Shown: positions 1 to 7,907 of the stretch, one piece after another
Layout: every line of letters begins with the position of its first letter
Numbering within the stretch: position 1 is the stretch's first letter
Assembly: GCA_030667765.1 (NCBI GenBank)
Contig: DAOUVF010000016.1
Location: forward strand, 1 to 17,064
Direction of reading: 5' to 3'
Source: Bacteroides sp.
Lineage (GTDB): Bacteria > Bacteroidota > Bacteroidia > Bacteroidales > SM23-62
DNA length: 17,064 nt
Position numbers and translations under genes: made by a program
The notes under the pieces: model-generated
Told to the model about the DNA's origin: nothing
Databases searched by the model: none
What the model saw: only the letters and a program-made list of their open reading frames with translations

Positions 1-312
1 GAAGATAATTGTTTTATCGGTTCCAGGTGCATAATCGTGGAAGGCGCCTACCTGGAAAAAGAGGTCGTCCTGGCCGCCAATGTGGTTATCACCAAATCCA
101 CCAGGATTATTGATGTCACCGGGTCAGGACCGGTTGAGTATAAGGGCATGGTACCCTCACGGTCGGTAGTAATCCCCGGAACCTACCCAAGGGAATACCC
201 GGCTGGTGACTACGGGGTGTCCTGTGCACTGATTATTGGAAAAAGGAAGGAATCGACCGATAAGAAAACATCCCTCAACGATGCATTGAGGGAATATAAT
301 ATAGCATTCTGA
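1..312 (+). CDS. dapD: DapD, tetrahydrodipicolinate N-succinyltransferase, C-terminal part (5' end outside window)
   Basis: The reading frame is open from base 1 and ends at TGA 310-312, giving about 103 residues of a longer protein. DapD transfers succinyl from succinyl-CoA to tetrahydrodipicolinate in the cytoplasmic lysine/diaminopimelate pathway. What is seen: the start (EDNCFIGSRCIIVEGAYLE) has the hexapeptide-repeat pattern of a left-handed beta-helix acyltransferase. The end (VPSRSVVIPGTYPREYPAGD, then a CALIIGKR strand and a NDALREYN helix) resembles the C-terminal cap of DapD proteins. GTG 37 lies within the conserved helix region and is not the real start. The glycosyltransferase gene follows after 15 bases. 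The assignment rests on recalled family similarity and is fairly sure. Confidence 0.88.
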   Translation, partial: EDNCFIGSRCIIVEGAYLEKEVVLAANVVITKSTRIIDVTGSGPVEYKGMVPSRSVVIPGTYPREYPAGDYGVSCALIIGKRKESTDKKTSLNDALREYNIAF

Positions 313-327
313 TTATATTACGGGCAT

Positions 328-1443
328 ATGCGATTTGGTTTTGATGCAAAGCGGGCTTATTTCAATTATAGCGGACTGGGTAATTACAGCAGGAATACCA
401 TTCGCTACCTCAGCCATAAGTTCCCTGATAACGAATTCTACCTGTATATCCCGGCGACGAAGAACCAGATCCCGAACGGCGCATTAAAAAACCACACCCT
501 TGTCTACCCACAATCCTGGAAAGAAAGGAAATTTTCCTCCTTCTGGCGCAGCTACTGGCTGGGAAAGCAACTGGTCCGGGACGGAATAGAATTATATCAC
601 GGACTCAGTAATGAGATCCCATTTGATATCATCAAAAACCATGTACCTTCTGTAGTTACCATTCATGACCTGATTTTCCTCCGGTTCCCTGAATGGTATA
701 AACCCATTGACAGGAAAATTTATAGCAGGAAGGCAAATTTCTCCTGCATGAATTCAGACAGGGTGATAGCGATTTCCGAGCAGACCAGGTCTGACATCAT
801 CCATTATTTCAAGATCCCTGAAGAAAAAATCGATGTGGTATACCAGGGCTGTGATCCCGCTTTTTATGAACAATGGGGCGAAGCAGAGAAACAAAAGCTT
901 TCGCAAAAATACCGCCTGCCTGCTTCGTATCTTCTATATGTTGGGACCATTGAACCACGGAAAAACCTGCTTCAGTTAATAAAAGCCCGGCACATGGGTA
1001 AGCTGGACATCCCCATGATAGTAATCGGTCGTAGTACTCCTTATATTAAGCAGATCCACGAATACATCACCGAACATTCTCTGAAAAACATCACTTTCCT
1101 GCAGGATGTTCCAAATGAGGACCTGCCCGGGATTTACCAGCTGGCAGATGCATTTATCTACCCATCCCGGTTTGAAGGATTTGGCATACCCATACTGGAA
1201 GCCCTTTTCTCCCGAACGCCGGTGATTACCTCCCGCGGAAGTTGTTTTGATGAAGCCGGAGGCAATTCATCCATGTATGTTGATACGGATGATACGGATG
1301 AAATGATCCATGCTATCCGGCTTGTCCTGGAAAATGAAAAACTGCGATCCGAAATGCAGGAAAAGGGATATAAACACGCGCGGAAATTCAAAGAGGAGAT
1401 CATCGCCGAGAATTTAATGGAAGTTTACAGGAAGGTATTCTAA
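328..1443 (+). CDS. GT4-family glycosyltransferase
   Basis: This is a 371-residue cytoplasmic retaining glycosyltransferase of the GT-B fold, family GT4, which would use a nucleotide-sugar donor. The N-terminal GLGNYSRNTI (about residues 17-26) is the glycine-rich loop of the acceptor-side domain. The C-terminal donor domain begins near 205 with VGTIEPRKN, where Arg211 and Lys212 are the usual phosphate contacts. The E-x7-E motif is present as Glu283 and Glu291 in FEGFGIPILE. The start is ATG 328; MRFGFDAKRAYF is a typical opening for Bacteroidota GT4 enzymes. There is no Shine-Dalgarno match. The gene lies 15 bases after dapD and directly abuts the next ATG, so it is probably co-transcribed with both. 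Acceptor and sugar cannot be told from sequence; surface polysaccharide or glycan synthesis is the likely use. Confidence 0.9.
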   Translation: MRFGFDAKRAYFNYSGLGNYSRNTIRYLSHKFPDNEFYLYIPATKNQIPNGALKNHTLVYPQSWKERKFSSFWRSYWLGKQLVRDGIELYHGLSNEIPFDIIKNHVPSVVTIHDLIFLRFPEWYKPIDRKIYSRKANFSCMNSDRVIAISEQTRSDIIHYFKIPEEKIDVVYQGCDPAFYEQWGEAEKQKLSQKYRLPASYLLYVGTIEPRKNLLQLIKARHMGKLDIPMIVIGRSTPYIKQIHEYITEHSLKNITFLQDVPNEDLPGIYQLADAFIYPSRFEGFGIPILEALFSRTPVITSRGSCFDEAGGNSSMYVDTDDTDEMIHAIRLVLENEKLRSEMQEKGYKHARKFKEEIIAENLMEVYRKVF

Positions 1444-2007
1444 ATGCACCAGGATATACAGAAATGCATTGAAGTTCTGGCATCTGGCGGAACAATTCTG
1501 TATCCTACCGATACCATCTGGGGGATCGGTTGTGATGCTACTCAGTCCCACGCCACCCAAAAAGTATACCAGCTGAAACAGCGCGAGGATGCAAAGGCCA
1601 TGCTTATCCTTGTTAATTCTGCGGACATGCTTTCCAGGTATGTCGAAGAGATCCCGGCCATGGCCGATGAAATTATTGAGATCAATGATGACCCGCTGAC
1701 CATCATCTACCCGGTCGGCAGGAACCTGGCAGGTAATTTATTATCCCCGGATGGTGCTATCGGTATACGGATCACTTCAGACCCATTCTGTACCGAATTA
1801 ATACGCCGTTTCCGCAAACCGCTCGTTTCAACCTCGGCAAATATAGCCGGCCAGCCGGCTCCTGTCATATTCAGTGAAATATCTGCAGAAATAAAATCGG
1901 TGGTTGACTATACGGTTGCCTGGCGCCAGGATGACCATATTAAAAGAAAACCTTCATGCATCCTGAAGGTTAAGCTTAATGGCGAGATCGAAGTGATCAG
2001 GAAATGA
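1444..2007 (+). CDS. tsaC: TsaC/YrdC-type L-threonylcarbamoyladenylate synthase
   Basis: This 187-residue enzyme makes threonylcarbamoyl-AMP from Thr, bicarbonate and ATP, the first step of t6A formation at position 37 of ANN-decoding tRNAs. The YrdC fold is recognisable. It has LYPTDTIWGIGCDA (19-32) and the substrate-binding KQR (Lys45, Arg47) followed by Lys51. It also has the STSAN motif at 129-133, which is followed by IAGQPAP. Length matches the short TsaC form; the extra C-terminal domain of Sua5 is absent. ATG 1444 starts on the base after the glycosyltransferase stop codon, indicating one transcript and possibly coupled translation. The gene ends 13 bases before the stop codon of the convergent GIN-domain gene. 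Pairing with a glycosyltransferase is probably only operon packing. Confidence 0.92.
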   Translation: MHQDIQKCIEVLASGGTILYPTDTIWGIGCDATQSHATQKVYQLKQREDAKAMLILVNSADMLSRYVEEIPAMADEIIEINDDPLTIIYPVGRNLAGNLLSPDGAIGIRITSDPFCTELIRRFRKPLVSTSANIAGQPAPVIFSEISAEIKSVVDYTVAWRQDDHIKRKPSCILKVKLNGEIEVIRK

Positions 2008-2023
2008 TCAGCAATGCTTATCA
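2005..2023. terminator. Imperfect palindrome between convergent genes, possible bidirectional terminator
   Basis: TGATCAGCAATGCTTATCA reads almost the same on both strands, with one mismatched pair and a central A. It starts exactly with the tsaC stop codon and ends exactly with the stop codon of the minus-strand GIN gene. As RNA it could fold with a stem of about 7 bp (one mismatch) around a 5-base loop. The plus strand continues with a pyrimidine run containing TTTT but no strong U-tract. A terminator role is inferred from position and symmetry only. Confidence 0.25.
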
Positions 2024-2710
2024 GTCTCCTTTTCTAACTTTCCCTGAACCGGATATCCGGGCATCAATTTGCGGATTACCGAAATAGGTGACCCTTCCGC
2101 TACCTGAGATAGAGGCATCGAGCTCTCCGATGACATCAATCTTGCAGCTGCCTGAGCCACTGATCTTGATGCAGCATTCATTCACTTTCAATCCTTCGGC
2201 AAACACAGATCCGGAACCACTGATGCGTAATTCCATTTCATCTGCAGTTCCTGCCAGTTTCAGATCACCTGATCCGGATATAGCTGCCCCGATTTCATCT
2301 CCCTTGAGTTCTGGTATTTTTATACTACCGCTTCCACTTACCTTTAATTCAAGCTCGTCAGCATTGATGGGTGTTTCGGCAATGATGTCCCCTGAGCCTG
2401 AAACACTCAGTGCTTCAACTTCAGCCATGGTGATCCAGATCTTAACTCCTTTGATTCTTGAGTTCCAATTATCTGTCTTTATCCTTAAAACGCCATCTCT
2501 GACCTCGGTCTCGATCTCATCCAGGTTGTTCTCTGCCTGGATAACTACTTTCTGGGGACTTCCCTGTGTAAGGTAAAGATCACCAGAGATACCAAGTGAA
2601 ACACCGGTAAAGGTTGATACATCCCGCGCTTCTTTGTCCTGGCCGAAGGCAATCAGTGTGGCAAAGACCAGGATTATGGAGAATAAGAATTTGAGCATAT
2701 TGATTTTCAT
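2021..2710 (-). CDS. Exported GIN-domain (DUF2807) beta-helix-like protein
   Basis: This 229-residue protein has a clear Sec signal peptide: Lys residues, a hydrophobic core at about 5-20, and probable cleavage near AFGQ at 21-24. The mature part matches the DUF2807 'GIN' domain, described as a putative auto-transporter adhesin head-like domain and abundant in Bacteroidota. Seven copies of an SGSG turn, each preceded by Val or Ile, recur roughly every 17-20 residues from about residue 102 to the C-terminus. This implies a parallel beta-helix with Gly/Ser turns and short beta strands between. There is no lipobox, membrane anchor or type IX sorting domain, so periplasmic location or simple export is inferred. 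Function is unknown; adhesion and envelope roles have only been proposed for the family. It lies 78 bases downstream of rimM on the same strand and may be read through from that operon; I saw no convincing promoter in the gap. Met5 is an alternative start. Confidence 0.85.
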   Translation of the reverse strand: MKINMLKFLFSIILVFATLIAFGQDKEARDVSTFTGVSLGISGDLYLTQGSPQKVVIQAENNLDEIETEVRDGVLRIKTDNWNSRIKGVKIWITMAEVEALSVSGSGDIIAETPINADELELKVSGSGSIKIPELKGDEIGAAISGSGDLKLAGTADEMELRISGSGSVFAEGLKVNECCIKISGSGSCKIDVIGELDASISGSGRVTYFGNPQIDARISGSGKVRKGD

Positions 2711-2788
2711 AAGGCTATAGGTTTTAGTGAAGGCTTATCGGTATAAAGACGATTTGATTATCCTGGTGCTGCAAAACCATGAATGTTT

Positions 2789-3298
2789 TTACATAATTCC
2801 CTCTGGCAGGCGCATGATCAGTTTTTGGTTCTCCTGATCGATCTCTTCTATCAGGTCATCCTGCGCAGGCACCAATACTTTTTTCCCTTCAAGAGATACT
2901 TCAAATACCGGATTGCCCGGGATATCCATGAAGTCAGCGATCAAACCCTGCCTCCCGGTCGATAGATTGATCAATGCATACCCGGTAAGTTCATCCATAT
3001 AGATTTCTTCCTCGACCTTTGCCATGAAATCTTTTTGGATCCAGACAGGTGATCCTACAAGGTTTTGTGCACTGTCCTTGTTGTCATAATCGTCAAAGCA
3101 GATGAACCATTCATCTGCTTTTGGGGCATGAAGGGATGAAATAAAAAAAGGAACCAAAATTCCATCAATTTGAAGGAATAATGATTCCCAGTTTTCATCT
3201 GGTTCAAAGGAAGGGTCCGTAATCCGGATGATTAACTCACCACGGACACCATGAGTTTTTGAAATAGTGCCAAGGAGCAAGCATTTATCCCTGGTCAT
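2789..3298 (-). CDS. rimM: RimM, 16S rRNA processing / 30S maturation factor
   Basis: This 169-residue cytoplasmic protein binds S19 in the 30S head and assists late 30S assembly. The N-terminal RimM barrel shows LLGTISKTHGVRGELIIRI (about 8-26), including the family THGxRGE signature. The C-terminal PRC-barrel half contains MDELTGYALIN, PVFEVSLEGKKVLVPA and a final LIMRLPEGIM. I chose ATG 3298 although the frame is open for 74 more codons upstream. Those codons overlap the rpsP tail in another frame and encode an Arg/Lys-rich string unlike RimM, and the THG motif sits at the usual distance from Met 3298. The gene starts 13 bases after the rpsP stop, the common rpsP-rimM pairing. There is no obvious SD sequence. 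Confidence 0.95.
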   Translation of the reverse strand: MTRDKCLLLGTISKTHGVRGELIIRITDPSFEPDENWESLFLQIDGILVPFFISSLHAPKADEWFICFDDYDNKDSAQNLVGSPVWIQKDFMAKVEEEIYMDELTGYALINLSTGRQGLIADFMDIPGNPVFEVSLEGKKVLVPAQDDLIEEIDQENQKLIMRLPEGIM

Positions 3299-3311
3299 TA
3301 TTGCTGTTTTA

Positions 3312-4139
3312 CTATTCTGACTTCTCTTCCCCGGTCTCCCCTGAATCCCTGGGTGCTTCCTCTGCCTGCTTTTCTGCCTTCTTATCCGCAGCGGCCTTGT
3401 CCGTCTTCTTCCCCTTCGGCTCTTCTTTTTTTGCCTTGTCGTCCTTTTGCTCCGGTTTCTTTTCCTCCTCCACGGTGGCTGCTTCAGCAGCCGGTTCCTC
3501 TGCAACAGGTTCTTCGGCAACAGGTTCTTCGGCCGGCTTCTCTGCTTCTTTGCTCTCTACTGCTTCTGCCTTTGCCTCTGCGGCCGGTTCCTCTGCAACA
3601 GGTTCTTCAACGGTCTCAGCTGTTTCCGTTTCCTGCTCTTTTACTGCCTCTAATGCATCCTCATCAGCTGCCTCTGCAAGCTCAGATCTCTTCTTTAATA
3701 TCTCTGCAGCCCTGTCTTCGCTGATTTTTGATTCAGCTTCAAGTCTTTGATTGATATCATCCTCAATGGCCCTATCCAGTCCATCCTTTTTGGCCTGGAT
3801 CTTGGCTTCCTTTTCCTTCATCCATGCTGCAAATCTGGTTTCAGCTTCCTCCTCTGAGAATGCTCCTTTTCTGACACCTGTCATCAGGTGCCTTTTCATG
3901 AGTACTCCTTTGTAAGAGAGTATTGCTCTTACTGTTTCAGTAGGTTGTGCACCCTTTTCAAGCCAGTTCAAAGATTTATCAAAATCCAGCTCAATGGTTG
4001 CTGGATTTGTATTGGGATTATAAACCCCCAGTTTTTCAATGAACTTGCCATCCCGTGGCGCCCTTCCGTCTGCAGCTACAATGTGATAGAATGCAAACTT
4101 CTTCCTACCATGTCTTGCTAATCTTAATTTAACTGGCAT
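3312..4139 (-). CDS. rpsP: Ribosomal protein bS16 with an unusually long acidic repetitive tail
   Basis: Residues 1 to about 85 are a normal bS16: MPVKLRLARHGRKKFAFYHI, then ADGRAPRDGKFIEKLGVYNP and a region ending in RAILSYKGVLMKRHL. This is an assembly-critical protein that binds 16S rRNA in the 30S body. Residues 86-160 form a charged, probably helical extension (AFSEEEAETRFAAWMKEKEA and onward), as is common in Bacteroidota. Residues from about 160 to 275 are a low-complexity Glu/Ala/Lys/Pro tail with repeated EEPVAEEPAAEA units at 178-189 and 204-220, then a Lys-rich patch and an acidic end. Total length is 275, compared with about 80-90 for most bacterial S16 and, as I recall it, about 180 in many Bacteroidota. 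The tail is in frame and uninterrupted, so it is probably expressed and disordered. The first gene of the rpsP-rimM operon, with its own promoter at 4180-4209. Confidence 0.95.
   Translation of the reverse strand: MPVKLRLARHGRKKFAFYHIVAADGRAPRDGKFIEKLGVYNPNTNPATIELDFDKSLNWLEKGAQPTETVRAILSYKGVLMKRHLMTGVRKGAFSEEEAETRFAAWMKEKEAKIQAKKDGLDRAIEDDINQRLEAESKISEDRAAEILKKRSELAEAADEDALEAVKEQETETAETVEEPVAEEPAAEAKAEAVESKEAEKPAEEPVAEEPVAEEPAAEAATVEEEKKPEQKDDKAKKEEPKGKKTDKAAADKKAEKQAEEAPRDSGETGEEKSE
3490..3609. repeat. Short direct repeats inside the rpsP tail
   Basis: A 26-base sequence at 3490-3515 recurs exactly at 3583-3608. Within the first copy a 15-base unit, GCAACAGGTTCTTCG, is repeated in tandem (3502-3516 and 3517-3531), and a third copy differing only in the last base lies at 3595-3609. 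All units are multiples that keep the frame and encode Glu-Glu-Pro-Val-Ala / Ala-Glu-Glu-Pro repeats on the minus strand. Identity at the DNA level, including third codon positions, points to recent slippage or unequal recombination rather than only selection on amino-acid composition. Confidence 0.85.
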
Positions 4140-4179
4140 AATCTGAATTGATTAAAATGCTCCTACTATTTTGGAGGTG

Positions 4180-4209
4180 CAAAGATAAATAATTAATCTA
4201 TTCGTGAAA
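4180..4209 (-). promoter_or_regulatory. Bacteroidota-type promoter of rpsP-rimM
   Basis: On the minus strand TATCTTTG (4187 down to 4180) is a perfect match to the Bacteroidota -7 consensus TAnnTTTG. A TTTC element at 4209-4206, 18 bases upstream, fits the weaker -33 TTTG/TTG element. Transcription would start near 4173 and give a leader of about 33 bases before the rpsP ATG. The rest of the 256-base divergent space (4140-4395) is A/T-rich and holds only the two promoters noted here. I saw no RNA gene or small ORF worth calling. Confidence 0.65.
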
Positions 4210-4282
4210 GCCTTTTTAATTAATTTTTAGTACACTGTCATGGGCCCTGCTGGTGCGATGATTGGAGTGTTGAGATGAAACT

Positions 4283-4313
4283 TTTGAAATAATTATTAAC
4301 ACTATGATGTTTG
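4283..4313 (+). promoter_or_regulatory. Candidate dnaE promoter
   Basis: TTTG at 4283-4286 is followed after 19 bases by GATGTTTG at 4306-4313. This is one mismatch from the Bacteroidota -7 box TAnnTTTG, with the preferred spacing to the -33 TTTG. An alternative -7 is CAATTTTG at 4320-4327, also one mismatch, but it lacks a -33 partner. Either would give a leader of roughly 60-80 bases before dnaE. Confidence 0.4.
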
Positions 4314-4395
4314 AAATCTCAATTTTGTAACTTTAGCAGGCAGGCATACCAACCGCCAGCTTTTTTCAACTCGCATGTATTCAAAGAGTTAGACA

Positions 4396-7300
4396 ATGGG
4401 CTTCACACATCTTCATGTACATACACAGTATTCCATCCTGGATGGCGCATCCAGTATTCCGGCCCTTATGAAGAAAGCCAAGGAAGATGAAATGAAAGCC
4501 ATCGCCATTACTGATCACGGGAATCTTTTTGGCGCCAAGGAGTTCTTTAATGAAGCCAAAAGTCACGGCATAAAACCCATCTTAGGCTGTGAAGTCTACG
4601 TGGCACGCAGAAGCCGTTTTAAAAATACAACCAAAGAAGACAGGGGTGGTTATCACCTTATCCTGCTGGCTAAGAACCAAACAGGATATCGGAATCTGGT
4701 AAAACTAGTATCAACTGGATGGATCGAAGGACATTACTACAAACCCAGGATAGACAAGGAGATTCTGAAGGAATACAGCGATGGACTGATTGCTTCAACT
4801 GCCTGTCTGGGCGGAGATATACCTTCGCAGATCTTAAATGAAAGTGCATCGGGACTGGAAGCTTCCCTGGCGTATTACCTGGAAACATTCGGAGATGATT
4901 TCTACCTGGAGTTGCAACGTCATCCAACAGGCGATCCGTTTTTCGACGATGACACACTGGCAAAACAGAAAAAGGTTAACACCAGGTTGATGGAAATCGC
5001 TATCGATAAAGGGATAAAACTGATAGCGACCAATGATGTGCATTTCGTGAACCAGGAGGATGCGGAAGCACATGACAGACTGATCTGTTTGAATACCGGG
5101 AAAGATCTTGACGATCCGACACGGTTGAGGTATACCAAGCAGGAATGGTTCAAGACCCGCGAGGAAATGGCAGAGCTTTATGCTGACATACCCCAGGCGC
5201 TGGAGAACACACAGGAAATAGCAGACAAGATTGAATACTACGACCTGAACCGTGATCCAATCATGCCTGATTTCCCCATCCCCGATGAGTATGAGGATGC
5301 AGATGATTACCTGTACCATCTGACCATGGAAGGTGCCAGGAACAGATATGGTGATATCACCGATGATTTACAGGCAAGGATTGATTACGAATTAGGGGTC
5401 ATTAAAAAGATGGGGTTCCCGGGGTATTTCCTGATCGTACAGGATTTCCTTGACGCAGCAAGAAAGATGGATGTGAGTGTCGGTCCCGGTCGAGGCAGTG
5501 CTGCAGGGTCAGTGGTAGCCTACTGCAACAGGATCACAGATATCGATCCCATCAAATATGATTTGTTGTTTGAACGTTTCCTGAACCCTGACAGGATCTC
5601 CATGCCTGATATTGATATTGATTTTGATGAAGACGGGCGCGAAGATGTTCTGAGATACGTGGTCGACAAATACGGTAAAAACAAGGTAGCCCATATCATC
5701 ACCTTTGGCACCATGGCAGCAAAGATGGCCATACGTGATGTGGCCAGGATCGAGAAATTGCCCCTGCCGGAAGCCGACAAGCTGGCCAAACTGGTGCCCG
5801 AGCGTCCGGGCACCACACTGAAAAAAGCCTATGCCGAAGTCAGGGAACTTAATGACATAAAATTAAAAGGGACAGAACTTGCTCAGCGGACCCTGAAGTA
5901 TGCCGAAATCCTGGAGGGTTCCGTACGGCACACGGGACTGCATGCCTGCGGGATCATTATCGGCAAGGATGATCTGATGGAACATATCCCGGTATGCAAA
6001 TCCAAGGATACAGATCTCTGGGTTACTCAATTTGACGGAAAACATGTGGGATCGGTCGGCATGCTGAAGATGGATTTCCTGGGACTCAAAACACTGTCCA
6101 TCATCAAGGATGCCGTGGAAATGATTAAAGTATCCAAAGGAACAGACATTGACATTGACAATTTACCTCTCGACGACGAACAAACCTTTGAATTATACAG
6201 CCGTGGTGAGACTACCGGTCTCTTCCAGTTCGAATCTGACGGGATGAAAAGATATCTCCGCGAATTAAAACCCAATCGTTTCGAAGACCTGATTGCCATG
6301 AATGCACTTTATCGTCCGGGCCCCATGGAATACATCCCCCGGTTCATCAACCGGAAGCATGGCAAGGAGAAAATCCAGTATGACCTGCCCCAGATGGAAA
6401 AGTTCCTAAAAGACACTTACGGGATTACTGTATACCAGGAACAGGTGATGCTCCTTTCCCAGGAGATGGCCGGATTTACCGGTGGCCAGGCAGACAGTCT
6501 CCGTAAGGCCATGGGAAAGAAGAACAGCAGGATAATGGCTGATCTCAATGAAAAGTTCATCGAAGGCTGCGCAAAAAACGATATCCGGCAAAGGGACGCC
6601 GATAAGATATGGAAGGACTGGATGGCATTCGCCGAGTATGCATTTAATAAATCCCACAGTACATGTTACGCCCTGGTATCTTATCAGACCGCCTGGCTTA
6701 AGGCCCATTACCCGGCAGAATTCATGGCCTCGGTATTAAGCCGGAACATCAGTGATATAAAAAAGATCACCCAGTTCATGAATGAATGCCGTCGCATGGG
6801 TTTGTCAGTACTCGGACCGGATATCAATGAAAGCCGGATCAAGTTTGCTGTCAATACGGAAGGCAATATCCGTTTCAGCCTTGGCGCCATCAAGGGACTT
6901 GGTGCAGCGGCTGCGTCCAGGATCATACAGGAGAGGGATGAAAACGGAGCCTTTTCCGATATTTATGCCGTGGTTGAGCGGGTAGACCTGCAGGCTGTGA
7001 ACAAAAAAAGCCTGGAAGCGCTGGCCGGATCCGGGGCGCTCGACAGCCTTGGGGATATCATGCGGGGACAATATTTCGGACTCGATACAAGGGACATCAG
7101 TTTTATTGAACGATTGATCCGGTACGGCCATAAGATCCAGGCTGAGAAAATGACCACCCAGCAATCCCTGTTCGGTGAGGCGAATAACCTGGAAATCAGC
7201 AAACCTGTCATAACCACGGAGGAAGCATGGCCAAAACTGGTAAAGCTTGATACTGAAAAAGAATTGATAGGCATATATCTTTCAGCCCATCCACTGGACA

Positions 7301-7884
7301 GCTATAAACTTGAGATCGAGCATTTCTGTACACACAGCCTGTCCAACCTGGATAACCTGGGCAACCTGAACGGACAGGAGGTGATGGTTGCGGGACTGGT
7401 AAGATCACACAAGCAGGCCTACACAAAGAACAATAAGCCATACGGGACAATCATGCTGGAGGATTACACGGATTCCTTCAGGCTGATGTTGTTCAATAAG
7501 GATTATATTGCGTTTAAGAATTATTTTACCCCGGGTTATGCTTTGTTGATCAGGGGACAGGTACAACCCAGGCCGTTCAACAATGGGACCGTCGACTATG
7601 AATTGAAAATAAAAGAGATCAAAATGCTGGCCGATGTGAGGGAAGAAATGATCAGCAGCCTCCTGGTAACAGTTGCACTTAGCAGCCTTGATGAACAGAT
7701 GATCAATGAGATAGATAAATATGCGAGACAGAAAAAGGGATCGGCTCGTTTAAAATTCATGGTTCATGACAGGGAAGAGAATATTTATATTGAAATGTTC
7801 TCGAGGACAAAAAGGATCCATATTGACGATGAGCTAATTCAGTACCTTCAGGAAAAGCCGGAAATAGATTTTAAATTTAATTAA
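4396..7884 (+). CDS. dnaE: DNA polymerase III alpha subunit (replicative polymerase, C-family)
   Basis: This 1162-residue catalytic subunit of the replicative polymerase is of normal DnaE length (E. coli 1160). The N-terminal PHP domain begins with THLHVHTQYSILDG (4-17) and continues with ITDHGNLFG. The polymerase core shows the palm GPGRGSAAGS at 363-372. The metal-binding pair Asp405 and Asp407 lies in MPDIDIDF, and the third catalytic Asp560 in MLKMDFLGLKTL; these correspond to E. coli Asp401, Asp403 and Asp555. The fingers region with YRPGPMEYIPRFINRKHG follows. Then come a helix-hairpin-helix region around 830-880 and an OB-fold from about 992 (GQEVMVAGLVRSHKQAY, then a GTIMLEDYTDSFRLMLF strand set). 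No intein or split is seen. ATG 4396 is supported because the HxH motif lies at the usual distance. The gene is divergent from rpsP, and trxA follows after 59 bases. Confidence 0.98.
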   Translation: MGFTHLHVHTQYSILDGASSIPALMKKAKEDEMKAIAITDHGNLFGAKEFFNEAKSHGIKPILGCEVYVARRSRFKNTTKEDRGGYHLILLAKNQTGYRNLVKLVSTGWIEGHYYKPRIDKEILKEYSDGLIASTACLGGDIPSQILNESASGLEASLAYYLETFGDDFYLELQRHPTGDPFFDDDTLAKQKKVNTRLMEIAIDKGIKLIATNDVHFVNQEDAEAHDRLICLNTGKDLDDPTRLRYTKQEWFKTREEMAELYADIPQALENTQEIADKIEYYDLNRDPIMPDFPIPDEYEDADDYLYHLTMEGARNRYGDITDDLQARIDYELGVIKKMGFPGYFLIVQDFLDAARKMDVSVGPGRGSAAGSVVAYCNRITDIDPIKYDLLFERFLNPDRISMPDIDIDFDEDGREDVLRYVVDKYGKNKVAHIITFGTMAAKMAIRDVARIEKLPLPEADKLAKLVPERPGTTLKKAYAEVRELNDIKLKGTELAQRTLKYAEILEGSVRHTGLHACGIIIGKDDLMEHIPVCKSKDTDLWVTQFDGKHVGSVGMLKMDFLGLKTLSIIKDAVEMIKVSKGTDIDIDNLPLDDEQTFELYSRGETTGLFQFESDGMKRYLRELKPNRFEDLIAMNALYRPGPMEYIPRFINRKHGKEKIQYDLPQMEKFLKDTYGITVYQEQVMLLSQEMAGFTGGQADSLRKAMGKKNSRIMADLNEKFIEGCAKNDIRQRDADKIWKDWMAFAEYAFNKSHSTCYALVSYQTAWLKAHYPAEFMASVLSRNISDIKKITQFMNECRRMGLSVLGPDINESRIKFAVNTEGNIRFSLGAIKGLGAAAASRIIQERDENGAFSDIYAVVERVDLQAVNKKSLEALAGSGALDSLGDIMRGQYFGLDTRDISFIERLIRYGHKIQAEKMTTQQSLFGEANNLEISKPVITTEEAWPKLVKLDTEKELIGIYLSAHPLDSYKLEIEHFCTHSLSNLDNLGNLNGQEVMVAGLVRSHKQAYTKNNKPYGTIMLEDYTDSFRLMLFNKDYIAFKNYFTPGYALLIRGQVQPRPFNNGTVDYELKIKEIKMLADVREEMISSLLVTVALSSLDEQMINEIDKYARQKKGSARLKFMVHDREENIYIEMFSRTKRIHIDDELIQYLQEKPEIDFKFN

Positions 7885-7907
7885 CAAATCGTTTGGTGAA
7901 TATGCAT

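Noticed and set aside
2088..2576. Long plus-strand open frame opposite the GIN-domain gene.
   Set aside because: It is a shadow of the repetitive SGSG codons on the minus strand, with no recognisable domain.
3299..3520. In-frame 74-codon upstream extension of rimM, very rich in Arg and Lys.
   Set aside because: It lies inside the rpsP tail in the +1 frame. Glu/Ala/Lys-rich codons read one base off give Arg/Lys strings. RimM has its normal start at 3298. A +1 shift in rpsP could in theory fuse S16 to RimM, but no slippery signal is evident.
3301..3750. Plus-strand open frames rich in Ser/Ala or Leu/Pro opposite the rpsP tail.
   Set aside because: They are antisense shadows of the repetitive rpsP codons, with no recognised motif and no promoter.
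4140..4395. Possible small RNA, riboswitch or tRNA in the largest intergenic space.
   Set aside because: Only promoter-like boxes were found. No cloverleaf, strong hairpin or conserved riboswitch core could be recognised.
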